Shown piece after piece: positions 1 through 6,609 of a stretch of 8,740 nt of DNA. Below the pieces are notes generated by a model. That model searched no databases. It worked only from the letters and a program-made list of their open reading frames with translations, and was not told where the DNA came from. Position 1 is the first letter of the stretch, and the number at the start of each line of letters is the position of its first letter. The stretch is from an uncultured Cellvibrio sp. (GTDB taxonomy: Bacteria > Pseudomonadota > Gammaproteobacteria > Pseudomonadales > Cellvibrionaceae): positions 1 through 8,740 of the forward strand of contig CAMPIG010000187.1 in the NCBI GenBank assembly GCA_946886255.1. Reading direction: 5' to 3'. Position numbers and translations under genes: made by a program.

Positions 1-593
1 GCGTGCGCATCAATTTTATTGGCAGCGATATTGGCTGCACCCACGGCAGGGCTTTGGTTTTTCAAACCAAAATCTTTGATCTCGATCTTGTTGTCTTGCA
101 TGGCTTTTAGCAGCATGCCCCAAGCGGCGCTACCAACCGGGACGGATACGTCTTTACCTTTAAGTTGTTCAATGCTGTAGATATCGGATTTGATGGGTAC
201 CACAATGGCATTGCCGCTGCCTTTGAGGTTGTAGCCAGTGCCGGCAATATATTTTGTGCGCAGGGATTCTGTGGCTTGAAATTTCGCACCGTTAACGATG
301 AGTGGATAGTCGCCCATAACACCGAAGTTAAGTTTGTTGGCCATCATCTGGTTGGTGATGGGGCCGCCTGAGGAGTAATCGCTCCAGCTAATGTCGTACT
401 TGGCGTCGGTATATTTGCCGGTTTTGGGAAGGTGTTTCTCCAGTAATTTCAATTCCTTTACCACGATACCCGCTGTGTAGGTATCCGTGCACATGCTTTG
501 GTGGCCAATCGCAATATTGATCGTCTTGGCATTGGCGCCGGCTGCCAGGGCGACCCCCAGGATCATTGAAACCAGTCTTATCGATACCATCAT
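1..593 (-). CDS. ABC transporter periplasmic substrate-binding protein, NitT/TauT/SsuA-like (partial, 3' end outside window)
   Basis: About 197 residues are visible from the start; the frame is open to the left edge. It begins MMVSIRLVSMILGVALAAG, a short basic N-terminus and hydrophobic core ending ANA|KTIN, a typical Sec signal peptide. The mature part opens with a beta strand (TINIAIGHQ), then continues with NQMMANKLNFGVMGDYPLIV and a KGKDVSVPVGSAAWGMLL stretch. This 'reduce to a small lobe, probe whether the site is empty' layout is characteristic of binding proteins of the nitrate/taurine/aliphatic-sulfonate importers (COG0715-like). In that family the protein binds solute in the periplasm and hands it to a membrane permease/ATPase, which should lie left of the window. 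ATG at 591-593 is preferred, with a weak GGGGA site just upstream; the second ATG is the next codon. A sigma-54-like promoter lies about 75 bases upstream. The ligand cannot be told from sequence; a nitrogen or sulfur compound is likely. Family sure, substrate unknown. Confidence 0.82.
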   Translation of the reverse strand, partial: MMVSIRLVSMILGVALAAGANAKTINIAIGHQSMCTDTYTAGIVVKELKLLEKHLPKTGKYTDAKYDISWSDYSSGGPITNQMMANKLNFGVMGDYPLIVNGAKFQATESLRTKYIAGTGYNLKGSGNAIVVPIKSDIYSIEQLKGKDVSVPVGSAAWGMLLKAMQDNKIEIKDFGLKNQSPAVGAANIAANKIDAH

Positions 594-625
594 GCAGTCC
601 CCGAAGTATGTTGTTTAGGTAAATT

Positions 626-644
626 TCAACTTGTATTGGCATGT
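626..644 (-). promoter_or_regulatory. Shared 12-mer AATACAAGTTGA with imperfect dyad, upstream of the binding-protein gene
   Basis: On the minus strand positions 637-626 read AATACAAGTTGA. The identical 12-mer occurs at 2367-2356 upstream of the porin gene, at nearly the same distance (44 versus 45 bases) from a TGGCAT element. Here the 16-mer 644-629 is an imperfect inverted repeat (ACATG..CAAGT, one mismatch). It would lie about 18 bases into the transcript if the sigma-54-like promoter is used, so a repressor operator or an RNA-level element is possible. No regulator can be named. Confidence 0.5.
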
Positions 645-666
645 TATAATCACTCTCAATAAAAAC

Positions 667-681
667 GCATAAGTCATGCCA
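667..681 (-). promoter_or_regulatory. Candidate sigma-54 (-24/-12) promoter for the substrate-binding protein gene
   Basis: The minus strand reads TGGCATGACTTATGC. Against the consensus TGGCACG-N4-TTGC, the invariant GG and GC doublets have the required spacing and two of the eleven specified bases differ. It lies about 75 bases before the start codon. A sigma-70 reading is possible, since TTGGCA resembles a -35 box and TTATAAC occurs near 640-650, but no well-spaced -10 accompanies TTGGCA. The second copy of the same arrangement before the porin gene strengthens the call. Confidence 0.5.
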
Positions 682-964
682 AGAACGGCTAGGTGGGTTA
701 TTAGTTTTGTAACTCCCTATTTTCTAAAGTGTTTTTCCTGCGATCACCTTCCATAAAAAACTCCTCCCATTCGCGATAATGCGTAATTCTGCACTCGGAA
801 TGAGCGCGTGCACGCAAGCGTTCATGGCACCGGGCAGGGATGGATAAAATCCTGAAAACTTTTCTAGTACAAGTCGTTCTTGTGAAAAAGGTAAAGACGA
901 GTTGGAAACCGGGACGAAAAAATATAAACAGAAGAAAAAGAAAGATGGCGATTAAAAACCGGAT
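682..964. other. Intergenic stretch with no recognised gene
   Basis: This is the rest of the 477-base gap between the binding-protein gene and the porin gene. I see a 10-base palindrome GCGTGCACGC near 808 and an inverted repeat ACAAG-N5-CTTGT near 869. It is purine-rich and A-rich on the plus strand from about 880. A 61-codon plus-strand frame from 840 has no usable ribosome site and runs through the terminator of the porin gene, so it is not called. Upstream activator sites for the sigma-54-like promoter could lie here; none is recognisable. Confidence 0.5.
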
Positions 965-1005
965 AAAAAAATTGGGGCTTTTACCGATGGCGGTAAGTGA
1001 GCCCC
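965..1005 (-). terminator. Rho-independent terminator of the porin gene
   Basis: Read on the minus strand, AGCCCC's complement GGGGCT (1005-1000) pairs with AGCCCC (979-974). An inner TACCG/CGGTA stem (995-991 with 986-982) closes a four-base loop, with a small internal loop between the two stems. The hairpin is followed by AATTTTTTT (973-965). It lies 66 bases beyond the porin stop codon and separates that gene from the binding-protein gene, so the two are transcribed separately. Confidence 0.8.
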
Positions 1006-1070
1006 GAATGCATTTGACTAACTGAAGTAGTCATGAAGATCTACGGTGATGCAATGTTAAAAATTTACTA

Positions 1071-2279
1071 TCAAAAAGCAAACTGCAGTTGCAAGCGATG
1101 ATTGGTTTGTTCAACCGTGTCGGTATCCGATGTGACGACTTCAACGCGCCAGCGAAGCGACAAACCATTCCAATAATCATCGAAGCTGTAAGTGATATCA
1201 ACATCGGTTGCATCACGATCCGGCGCAAGAGTAAAGTCGAATGTGGCATAGCTGAGCTTGAATACCAGCGCATTGGAAAAGTTGTAGTTGAAGGTAATCT
1301 TACTGGCATCCCCCGAATCAACGTTTTCAAATGTTTCTAACATGTTGTTGGTAAAGATAGGGCTGGTAGAAAAACTGTAAGGCGCCAGAAAGGCACCATT
1401 CCTGAAAGTGTCTTCTTGTTCTGCAACGGTGTTGTAACCCAGAGTGAGTGAGGCTTTACCCATTGAGGCACCGGCCTGTACACCATAGAGTGTTGAGTCA
1501 ACAGTACCGAGCAATGCGTTGCCCGACTCTTCTTGCTGCACAAATTGCGCACCGACGAATGGCTTGATCATTTCGTTGCCGGAAAAATTATAGTTTCCTT
1601 GCAAGTAGATACTGTCAAACAAATCATCAAAGCGCGTTAACCACAGTTCCAGCTTGAGTGGATTGGCATTATAGATAGCGCCAAGATTGGTGGTGCCGCT
1701 GGTTTCCTGTGGCGCTATACCGTATCGACTTGTTGACCATTCCCCCACATCAACAAATTCTTCACTGTTACGGTTTTTGATTTCATTGATGTGATCGAGC
1801 TGCAAAGTCAGCTTGGGAATACTGGTATTCACCAGGCTGGTAGCTTCAAAGGTGAAGGGAATGATAAATGCATCACCCGGGTTAGCGAGCGGTGCGTTGA
1901 TTTTCTGGCGACCGACAATGAAGGCTGTGTTAAAGCCGGACAGGTTTACATAAGCTTCACCGAGCACTTCAAGATCACTACCCAAACGGGTGTTTACTTT
2001 TGCCGGATCATCATCATTGGTGCCAAGATCCTGCGCGGTGTAATAGCCAACGCCGAGTTTTATTCCGCTGATGCTGCCCGTCTCAGCGCGTAGGGCACCC
2101 CCGAGGGAGAACGCACCTTCATCCGGCCGATAGTCATATTCGCGTGTATTGTAGTAAGCCCGGATGTTGCCGGTGACCTTGCCGGTCTCAAAAATATCAT
2201 TGAGCTCAGCTGCAAAAAGATGGGTACACCACAAACCGCCACTTGCCATAATAACTGTCAAAACTCGTATCGCTTTCAT
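1071..2279 (-). CDS. OprD-like outer-membrane porin
   Basis: 402 residues. Residues 1-24 form a signal peptide ending LFAA before ELNDIFETG. The mature protein is a run of alternating amphipathic strands and ends in QLQFAF, the terminal-phenylalanine signal used by the outer-membrane assembly machinery. GRQKINAPLANPGDAFIIPF (near residue 123) resembles the OprD-family segment that follows the 'GRQ' strand. LSLRWRVEV near the end resembles the family's closing strands. The length fits OprD-type substrate-specific porins (about 400-450 aa). ATG at 2277-2279 is supported by GAGGG eight bases upstream. It probably lets a small solute across the outer membrane. Its promoter elements match those of the downstream ABC binding protein, so the two may handle the same compound. 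A more general 'Opr family porin' label is the alternative; the substrate is unknown. Confidence 0.8.
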   Translation of the reverse strand: MKAIRVLTVIMASGGLWCTHLFAAELNDIFETGKVTGNIRAYYNTREYDYRPDEGAFSLGGALRAETGSISGIKLGVGYYTAQDLGTNDDDPAKVNTRLGSDLEVLGEAYVNLSGFNTAFIVGRQKINAPLANPGDAFIIPFTFEATSLVNTSIPKLTLQLDHINEIKNRNSEEFVDVGEWSTSRYGIAPQETSGTTNLGAIYNANPLKLELWLTRFDDLFDSIYLQGNYNFSGNEMIKPFVGAQFVQQEESGNALLGTVDSTLYGVQAGASMGKASLTLGYNTVAEQEDTFRNGAFLAPYSFSTSPIFTNNMLETFENVDSGDASKITFNYNFSNALVFKLSYATFDFTLAPDRDATDVDITYSFDDYWNGLSLRWRVEVVTSDTDTVEQTNHRLQLQFAF

Positions 2280-2317
2280 CTTACGCCCTCTTGATTAAAT
2301 GTAATTACCGCTGGCGG

Positions 2318-2337
2318 CGCCACGCGGGAGTGTGGCG
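2318..2337 (-). repeat. Hairpin in the porin 5' leader
   Basis: CGCCAC (2318-2323) and GTGGCG (2332-2337) are perfect 6-bp arms around an 8-base loop, about 40 bases before the porin start codon. If transcribed from the candidate promoter at 2398-2412, it sits in the 5' leader. No T-run follows, so it is not a terminator. It could affect message stability or translation, or be chance. Confidence 0.35.
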
Positions 2338-2355
2338 AATGACTAACAGTGAGTA

Positions 2356-2373
2356 TCAACTTGTATTAACAAG
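2356..2373 (-). promoter_or_regulatory. Shared 12-mer and perfect dyad CTTGT-N4-ACAAG upstream of the porin
   Basis: The minus strand reads CTTGTTAATACAAG (2373-2360), a perfect 5-bp inverted repeat with a 4-base centre, continuing into AATACAAGTTGA (2367-2356). The 12-mer recurs before the binding-protein gene at 626-637. The dyad looks like a repressor operator; many GntR-type sites have a TTGTNNNACAA-like shape, but no regulator is encoded nearby to support that. Confidence 0.5.
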
Positions 2374-2397
2374 GAATAACAACTCAAGTATGGTTAC

Positions 2398-2412
2398 GCG
2401 ATTTTTATGCCA
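2398..2412 (-). promoter_or_regulatory. Candidate sigma-54 (-24/-12) promoter for the porin gene
   Basis: The minus strand reads TGGCATAAAAATCGC: GG and GC are at the exact -24/-12 spacing, with three of the eleven specified consensus bases different. It lies about 120 bases before the porin start. The same CTTGGCAT core precedes the binding-protein gene. A sigma-70 promoter using TTGGCA as -35 would have a poor -10 (TACTTG). Confidence 0.42.
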
Positions 2413-2413
2413 A

Positions 2414-2686
2414 GGTATTTGCGCGCCGCAGAATTAATCTAAGGTGTTGTATTTATTTCTGTTTGTTTTTATTCGCATGACGAGGTGCTCAATAGGTAAC
2501 AGCAGAAGCATTATTTTTATGCCCCGTAAATGACCGGAGAAAAATAAATGCACACAATAAAAATCAATGAGTAAATTTTTAGTAGAACGACTAATACAAG
2601 TCTTGATGTTTGACTTCTTATTCACAAATCCTCGTTCCGAAACCAGCTTTCGTTGCATCAGCCGACTTGCCCCAGCTATTCAAAGG
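2414..2686. other. Intergenic stretch between divergent porin and iron-cassette promoters, no gene recognised
   Basis: The region from 2280 to 2784 holds the porin promoter elements at its left and the Fur-box-like site at its right. The middle is AT-rich. AATACAAGT recurs at 2593-2601 on the plus strand, sharing nine bases with the two dyad elements but without a TGGCAT partner. Short open frames on both strands lack ribosome sites and recognisable content. Confidence 0.45.
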
Positions 2687-2705
2687 CATTATGAGAATCA
2701 TTTCT
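2687..2705 (+). promoter_or_regulatory. Fur-box-like site upstream of the iron cassette
   Basis: CATTATGAGAATCATTTCT matches the 19-base Fur consensus at 13 positions, including the core ATGAxAATCATT at 11 of 12. It is about 80 bases before the start of the DUF3649 gene, a normal position for ferric-uptake repression. The downstream genes belong to families tied to siderophore uptake, which fits iron-repressed expression. I could not place a convincing -35/-10 pair around it. Confidence 0.55.
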
Positions 2706-2784
2706 TGTTGCGAATATGTATCATTTATGAAAACATGCGCAATATTCTTTATCCTTAATTCTGGCAATGGCTCTGGGATCATTC

Positions 2785-3072
2785 ATGACTCAATATTTCC
2801 CCATCATCAATCGTGTTGTCGCCGCACTGCTGGGCGGTTATAGCTTTACCTGGGGCTTTTGCGCGCTCGGCGTCGCGGGCCTGGCGGCACTGGGCGTGAG
2901 CTTTCATGAAGCGGAAACGGGCGTGATGCTGCTGGCCTTTTTGTTATTCCTGGGGTTGTTTCTGTGGACCTTCGCGGTAAAAAGCATGGTGAAGGTGTGG
3001 GTGGTTCTGGCCGGTGGCGCCGCCGTGATGACGGGCGCCGCCTTGTCGATTCAGCACATGTTGGTGGGCTAG
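2785..3072 (+). CDS. DUF3649-type iron-uptake-associated small membrane protein
   Basis: 95 residues from ATG 2785 (MTQYFPIINRVVAALLGGYS). Three hydrophobic helices are visible at about residues 10-32, 43-65 and 70-85. The VVAALLGGYS opening followed by an LGLFLWTFAVKSMVKVW segment fits small DUF3649 proteins, which are found with PepSY-TM and DUF3325 genes beside siderophore receptors. An in-frame ATG at 2767 would add six residues but has no ribosome site, while 2785 has GGGA six bases upstream and gives the usual family length. The PepSY gene starts 21 bases after the stop, so the genes are probably one operon. Its biochemical role is not known. A Fur-box-like site lies upstream. Confidence 0.7.
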   Translation: MTQYFPIINRVVAALLGGYSFTWGFCALGVAGLAALGVSFHEAETGVMLLAFLLFLGLFLWTFAVKSMVKVWVVLAGGAAVMTGAALSIQHMLVG

Positions 3073-3093
3073 ATAGGTCTGGGTAGGTTCGTT

Positions 3094-4815
3094 ATGTATA
3101 ACAATTTTCGTCTTTCGATGACGTGGGTTCACACCTGGTTTGGCCTGGCGCTGGGTTACGTTCTCATGATTTGCTTCTTCTTCGGAGCTCTGTCGGTGTT
3201 TGATCGGGAGATTGATCGCTGGGCTATTCCCAAGACTCGCTTCGAACCACAACCCATGCCGTCGTTCGATAACCTGCTGAAGCCGGTATTTGAGACGATG
3301 GAACCTCATCCAATCGATATGGTTGCGACGGCCCAGCGCGTCATCGGTGATTTGCCTGATCCCAAGACCATGCCCATGGCCTCCCTTTATGCCTACACCA
3401 CCCACCGGGACCCGGTGCTTTCTATCGGTGCCGAGTTCAGCATCCCCAATAAACCCAAAGACCGCTCCGATGACCATCAGCATGTGCACGGTTGGGCGAC
3501 CATTGATCCGCGCACCGGTGAAGCTATCCCGGACGACGCGCTCAAGATCGGTAGCCAGTGGTTTTATCCCATGCATTACAGTCTTAACTGGCATTGGAAA
3601 AACCTGGGCTACTGGTTTGTAGGTTTGGCCGCGCTGGTCATGCTCGCGGCCTTGGTGACTGGCATTATCATGCACCGCAAGATCTTCAAAGAGTTCTTCA
3701 CTTTCCGCCCGAAAAAACGCGTCCAGCGGAGCACGTTGGATTTGCACAACATGACAGGCGTTGTCGCGCTGCCATTTCATTTTTTCTTCGCCCTTACCGG
3801 TTTGATTATCTTTGCCGGTATCTACCTGCCGGTCGGCCACACCATGCTCAAGCCTTTGCACGATCAGCACGAAGTGCTCGAATCCGAGCGCACCGGCTTG
3901 CCGCATGAACCCGCCGGCATTGCCGCGCCATTAGCGTCAGTTGATGCAATGGTGGCAGAGGCCAAGCGCCGGTGGGCCGCGCGCGATATGGCAGGGGAGG
4001 TTGGTTATTTGTTTATGGATCACCTTGGTGATGAGAATGGCTACGTGAGTATTTACCGCGCGGGTAGTGATCGTGTTGCCTTGGTGGGCGAGGCCATTCA
4101 CTTCAAAGCCAGCACCGGCGAAGTCCTGCGTGAAGATCCGCCGCGTACGGTGATATCAGAGATCAATGAATTTCTGATGGGGCTGCACTTGCAGCACTTT
4201 GAGCACTGGTTCCTGCGCTGGTTGTACGTGATCGGTGGCTTGTTAGGCTGTGCGTGTATCGCCACGGGTTTTATCTTTTTCGTTGAAAAGCGCAAGCAGC
4301 AACACGCTAAAACCAACAGCCAAGGTGTTCGTATCGTGGATGCTTTGGCAGTGACAGCGGTGACAGGAATGGTGATCGCCGCCATCGCCATGTTGGTCTC
4401 TAATCGTTTATTACCCGCAGAACTGCCTGGCAAAGGCGGCTTTGAGCAGAATGTATTCTGGAGCAGTTGGGTGCTGGCGCTTGTGCATGCGGCCTGGCGC
4501 AGCGCACCGGTGGCGCGAGCAGCATTTAATCCGGCATGGCGCGAGCAGTGCTGGATCATCGCCATATTGGCAGTTGCTGCCGTCGCCTTGAACTGGCTGA
4601 GTACCGGCGACCACCTGATTAAAACGCTGTTTACCGATACTTATCTTGCCGTGGCGGGCGTAGACCTGAGCTTATTGGCGGTAGCGCTCCTGTCGATAGT
4701 TGCCGCGCGTAAACTCGGACAGCGCGCGCGCCTGACGGAAAATATGCCGGAGAAGATTGCGCACGAATCAGTAGCTGGCGCAATTGATATGGCGGCGGAG
4801 GTGAAAGGTGGTTGA
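3094..4815 (+). CDS. PepSY-associated TM protein, probable inner-membrane siderophore reductase
   Basis: 573 residues. Membrane helices are visible at about 14-36, 171-194, 219-246, 373-397, 413-435, 453-470, 485-503 and 517-537. Two periplasmic-type domains lie between helices 1 and 2 and between helices 3 and 4; the second contains the PepSY-like GYVSIYRAGSDR and HFKASTGEVLRED. The first helix motif MTWVHTWFGLALGY and the LDLHNMTGVVALPFHFFF segment are hallmarks of PepSY_TM proteins of the FoxB/PiuB type. Characterised relatives are haem-binding inner-membrane proteins that reduce ferric siderophores. Histidines at helix ends (H13, H161, H218, H229, H368, H371) are candidate haem ligands; which ones bind is inference. 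The start ATG follows GGTAGG by six bases. It overlaps the next gene by 8 bases, so translation is probably coupled. The C-terminal four-helix extension is part of the longer form seen in these cassettes. Confidence 0.82.
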   Translation: MYNNFRLSMTWVHTWFGLALGYVLMICFFFGALSVFDREIDRWAIPKTRFEPQPMPSFDNLLKPVFETMEPHPIDMVATAQRVIGDLPDPKTMPMASLYAYTTHRDPVLSIGAEFSIPNKPKDRSDDHQHVHGWATIDPRTGEAIPDDALKIGSQWFYPMHYSLNWHWKNLGYWFVGLAALVMLAALVTGIIMHRKIFKEFFTFRPKKRVQRSTLDLHNMTGVVALPFHFFFALTGLIIFAGIYLPVGHTMLKPLHDQHEVLESERTGLPHEPAGIAAPLASVDAMVAEAKRRWAARDMAGEVGYLFMDHLGDENGYVSIYRAGSDRVALVGEAIHFKASTGEVLREDPPRTVISEINEFLMGLHLQHFEHWFLRWLYVIGGLLGCACIATGFIFFVEKRKQQHAKTNSQGVRIVDALAVTAVTGMVIAAIAMLVSNRLLPAELPGKGGFEQNVFWSSWVLALVHAAWRSAPVARAAFNPAWREQCWIIAILAVAAVALNWLSTGDHLIKTLFTDTYLAVAGVDLSLLAVALLSIVAARKLGQRARLTENMPEKIAHESVAGAIDMAAEVKGG

Positions 4816-5113
4816 AAGTTGGATTTTACTCTGCTTGGCCGCGATCTCCTGCCTTGCTGGCATGGCTTGGCTGGCCCTGGCGATGGAGCCTCATTGGAAA
4901 GCGGTTCATCAGGCTTCCTCTGCCGTGCGCCCTGCCAGGTTGTTGCGCCAGCTTGGCTGCATCGGCCTGGGGGTTTCAGCAGTGTTCTGCTTTATGGCGG
5001 ATCGCCCCTCCATGGCGGTTTTAGTGTGGGTGCTATTGTTGGCTGCTTCCGCCCCTTCTATCGGTATGGTCCTCGCTTGGCGTCCGCAATTATTGAGAGC
5101 GTTCTGGCCCTAG
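4808..5113 (+). CDS. DUF3325-type small membrane protein
   Basis: 101 residues from GTG 4808, preceded by the near-perfect ribosome site GGAGGTGA at 4797-4804. The start lies inside the end of the PepSY gene (8-base overlap), which explains the unusual start codon. Three hydrophobic helices are at about residues 5-25, 48-63 and 69-91, with a basic loop RPARLLRQLG between the first two. MADRPSMAVLVWVLLLAASA and the terminal LAWRPQLL fit DUF3325 proteins, which follow PepSY-TM genes in iron loci. No biochemical activity is established. It is followed almost at once by the receptor remnant. Confidence 0.75.
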   Translation: MVESWILLCLAAISCLAGMAWLALAMEPHWKAVHQASSAVRPARLLRQLGCIGLGVSAVFCFMADRPSMAVLVWVLLLAASAPSIGMVLAWRPQLLRAFWP

Positions 5114-5117
5114 TAGG

Positions 5118-5458
5118 CTGACTGCTCTTCAACGATCCTATTCGCTCTATGCCAGCTACACCGACATTTTTAATCCGCAAAATTACCACGATAAAGACAA
5201 CAATCTGCTTGAGCCTGTGTTGGGTAGCAACGCGGAAATTATTGGCTACAGTGTAGCCCATCCGTTGGAAGAATCCGGTGTTACCTTCAAACAAGGCTCC
5301 TACACCCTCGCCAACCTTTGCGCCATCTGGCGTTTCGATGACTCATGCTCAGCCTCATTAAGCGCAACCAATTTGTTTGATAAAATCTATTGGGCGAATA
5401 TTGATTACGCGAATTATGGTGAGCCGAGGTGTCGTTTACGGTGAAGTGGAAGTATTGA
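5118..5458 (+). pseudogene. Remnant of a TonB-dependent siderophore receptor (FhuE/FpvA-like), internally deleted and frameshifted
   Basis: Frame from 5118 reads LQRSYSLYASYTDIFNPQ and continues with NNLLEPVLGSNAEI, a classic mid-barrel signature of siderophore receptors ('SLYASYTDIF.PQ...LL.P..G...EIG'). It then jumps straight to FKQGSYTLANLCAIW, LSATNLFDKIYW and YANYGEPR, which belong near the C-terminus. More than a hundred residues that normally separate these parts are missing. After GEPR the frame stops at 5442-5444, but shifting frame at 5427-5428 gives VSFTVKWKY and a stop at 5456-5458, the normal last beta strand ending in an aromatic residue. The plug and the first half of the barrel are absent; the piece begins five bases after the DUF3325 stop. 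It cannot encode a working receptor. Confidence 0.85.
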
Positions 5459-5754
5459 TGAACATGAAGCCTGCTCGTTTATGACGCGCTTTTTTATATA
5501 GTGCGCGGCAACATTTTTATTGCCAAGGACGGCCTATTGATTTTCTATTTGGAATATAGAATACGCTTTAGTTGTATTTGCGTTATTAGAATTATCCAAG
5601 CATTAAAAACATTTAAAAATTTTTTAATAGATAAAATTTTTCATCACATCTTTCTGTTAAATTTCAGAGAAAGTTAATTTGGCGGATGATTCTCTTCATT
5701 TGCGCTAGTAAAACTTCTACTATGCGGCTCAGTAGCCCATAGGAATTGAGCGCG
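5459..5754. other. AT-rich intergenic stretch, no gene recognised
   Basis: The base composition becomes markedly more AT-rich than in the iron cassette. There is an inverted repeat TTCTAT-N7-ATAGAA at 5543-5561 and a GGCAA-N8-TTGCC hairpin near 5508-5525. No convincing terminator follows the receptor remnant. The promoter of the next gene should lie in the last 100 bases, but I cannot fix one. Confidence 0.4.
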
Positions 5755-6444
5755 ATGAAAATTATTTCGATAATAATCACGACGGCGTTAATAAGTTCGG
5801 TTGGAACTTATCAAGTTGTTCAGCAGATGACTGATACTTCAATGCCTACACCAGCGTGCGAAATGTCCAGTGCTAATTTGGCTGATACGAAAAGCGCCGA
5901 TGAGGTTACGGAACATGTTCATATCGCTGACAGATATATCCCCGAAAAAAAACAGCCACTCCCCAGAACAGCAGCCAACGATGTAACAAGCTCGAAGCAA
6001 GCCTCTGAAAGTAATCTATCCAAAAAATCAAGCGCTGCCAAGGGCGTTAAACATACTGAGGACCAGATTAACGCGTTCAGAACCCAACTGGATAAAATCA
6101 AAGATGCCAGTCCGCTGGAATTTATTCAAAACCGATATGCATCTGAACCTCTGGATTATGAGTGGGCAGCCAACAAAGAAAACGCGATCCTCTCCTTGTT
6201 TGACACTAGCGAAAATCTACACACGTTTATGCCGCTGGACGTCAGCTGTAAATCTAAAAATTGCCAAATTATTCTTGCTGCTGGCGATGATCAACAAACT
6301 GACTTTATGTACGACGCCCTGTTGAAGGCAGTAACAGCCAATCAAAATTTCCCCAATCAAACGGTTTCTTATTTCTCAGATCCGGCTGCGGGTCAGATGA
6401 TCGTTTATGTGTCTCAAGATGGTGTTTTAGATTTATTGCAGTAA
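5755..6444 (+). CDS. Hypothetical membrane-anchored periplasmic protein with a CKSKNC motif
   Basis: 229 residues from ATG 5755. A TTG at 5746 is in frame, but the AGGA site at 5741-5744 sits directly against it and suits the ATG better (10-base spacing). Residues 3-22 (IISIIITTALISSVGTYQVV) form a signal anchor. Residues 25-100 are a low-complexity, Ser/Lys/Thr-rich linker with little predicted structure. The C-terminal domain (about 101-229) is compact and contains ENAILSLFD, then LDVSCKSKNCQIIL with Cys165 and Cys170, an arrangement typical of a disulfide in exported proteins, and a YDALLKAV helix. Many uncharacterised gammaproteobacterial exported proteins have a similar 'VxCxxxxCxV' strand after an EN..L..LF helix, but I know of no assigned function. 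Composition is more AT-rich than the iron cassette. Real gene likely, function unknown. Confidence 0.7.
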   Translation: MKIISIIITTALISSVGTYQVVQQMTDTSMPTPACEMSSANLADTKSADEVTEHVHIADRYIPEKKQPLPRTAANDVTSSKQASESNLSKKSSAAKGVKHTEDQINAFRTQLDKIKDASPLEFIQNRYASEPLDYEWAANKENAILSLFDTSENLHTFMPLDVSCKSKNCQIILAAGDDQQTDFMYDALLKAVTANQNFPNQTVSYFSDPAAGQMIVYVSQDGVLDLLQ

Positions 6445-6522
6445 TAAGGAAACCTACAGAAAAATATAGACAAGAAAAATTCGTAAACATCAAGGCTATG
6501 GATTTATAAAAGGAGCAGTACC

Positions 6523-6576
6523 GTGATAGATGAAGGCCGAATCTATCAGCCTCAAGGTCGGGGCAGCGTTGCATGA
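6523..6576 (+). CDS. Possible 17-residue micro-ORF
   Basis: GTG at 6523 follows AAAGGAG (6509-6515) by seven bases, a strong ribosome site, and encodes MIDEGRIYQPQGRGSVA before TGA. It lies in the 165-base gap between two exported-protein genes and ends 33 bases before the second. It could be a leader peptide or small protein, or chance. No related sequence is recognised. Confidence 0.25.
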   Translation: MIDEGRIYQPQGRGSVA

Positions 6577-6609
6577 TGCAAGGCCAATTTAATAGGCAAA
6601 GGAGCTAAC

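Noticed and set aside
388..642. 84-codon minus-strand frame overlapping the start of the binding-protein gene
   Set aside because: It is out of frame with the clear signal peptide and binding-protein sequence, has no ribosome site, and starts inside the candidate leader.
840..1025. 61-codon plus-strand frame rich in lysine and arginine
   Set aside because: No spaced ribosome site, composition simply reflects the A-rich DNA, and it reads through the porin terminator.
2944..3906. 320-codon minus-strand open frame opposite the PepSY gene
   Set aside because: It is an antisense shadow of strongly coding GC-rich sequence; the plus-strand protein has clear family motifs and a ribosome site.
5543..5561. 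Inverted repeat TTCTAT-N7-ATAGAA as an operator
   Set aside because: In AT-rich DNA 6-bp arms arise easily, and it lies about 200 bases from the nearest start codon with no promoter nearby.
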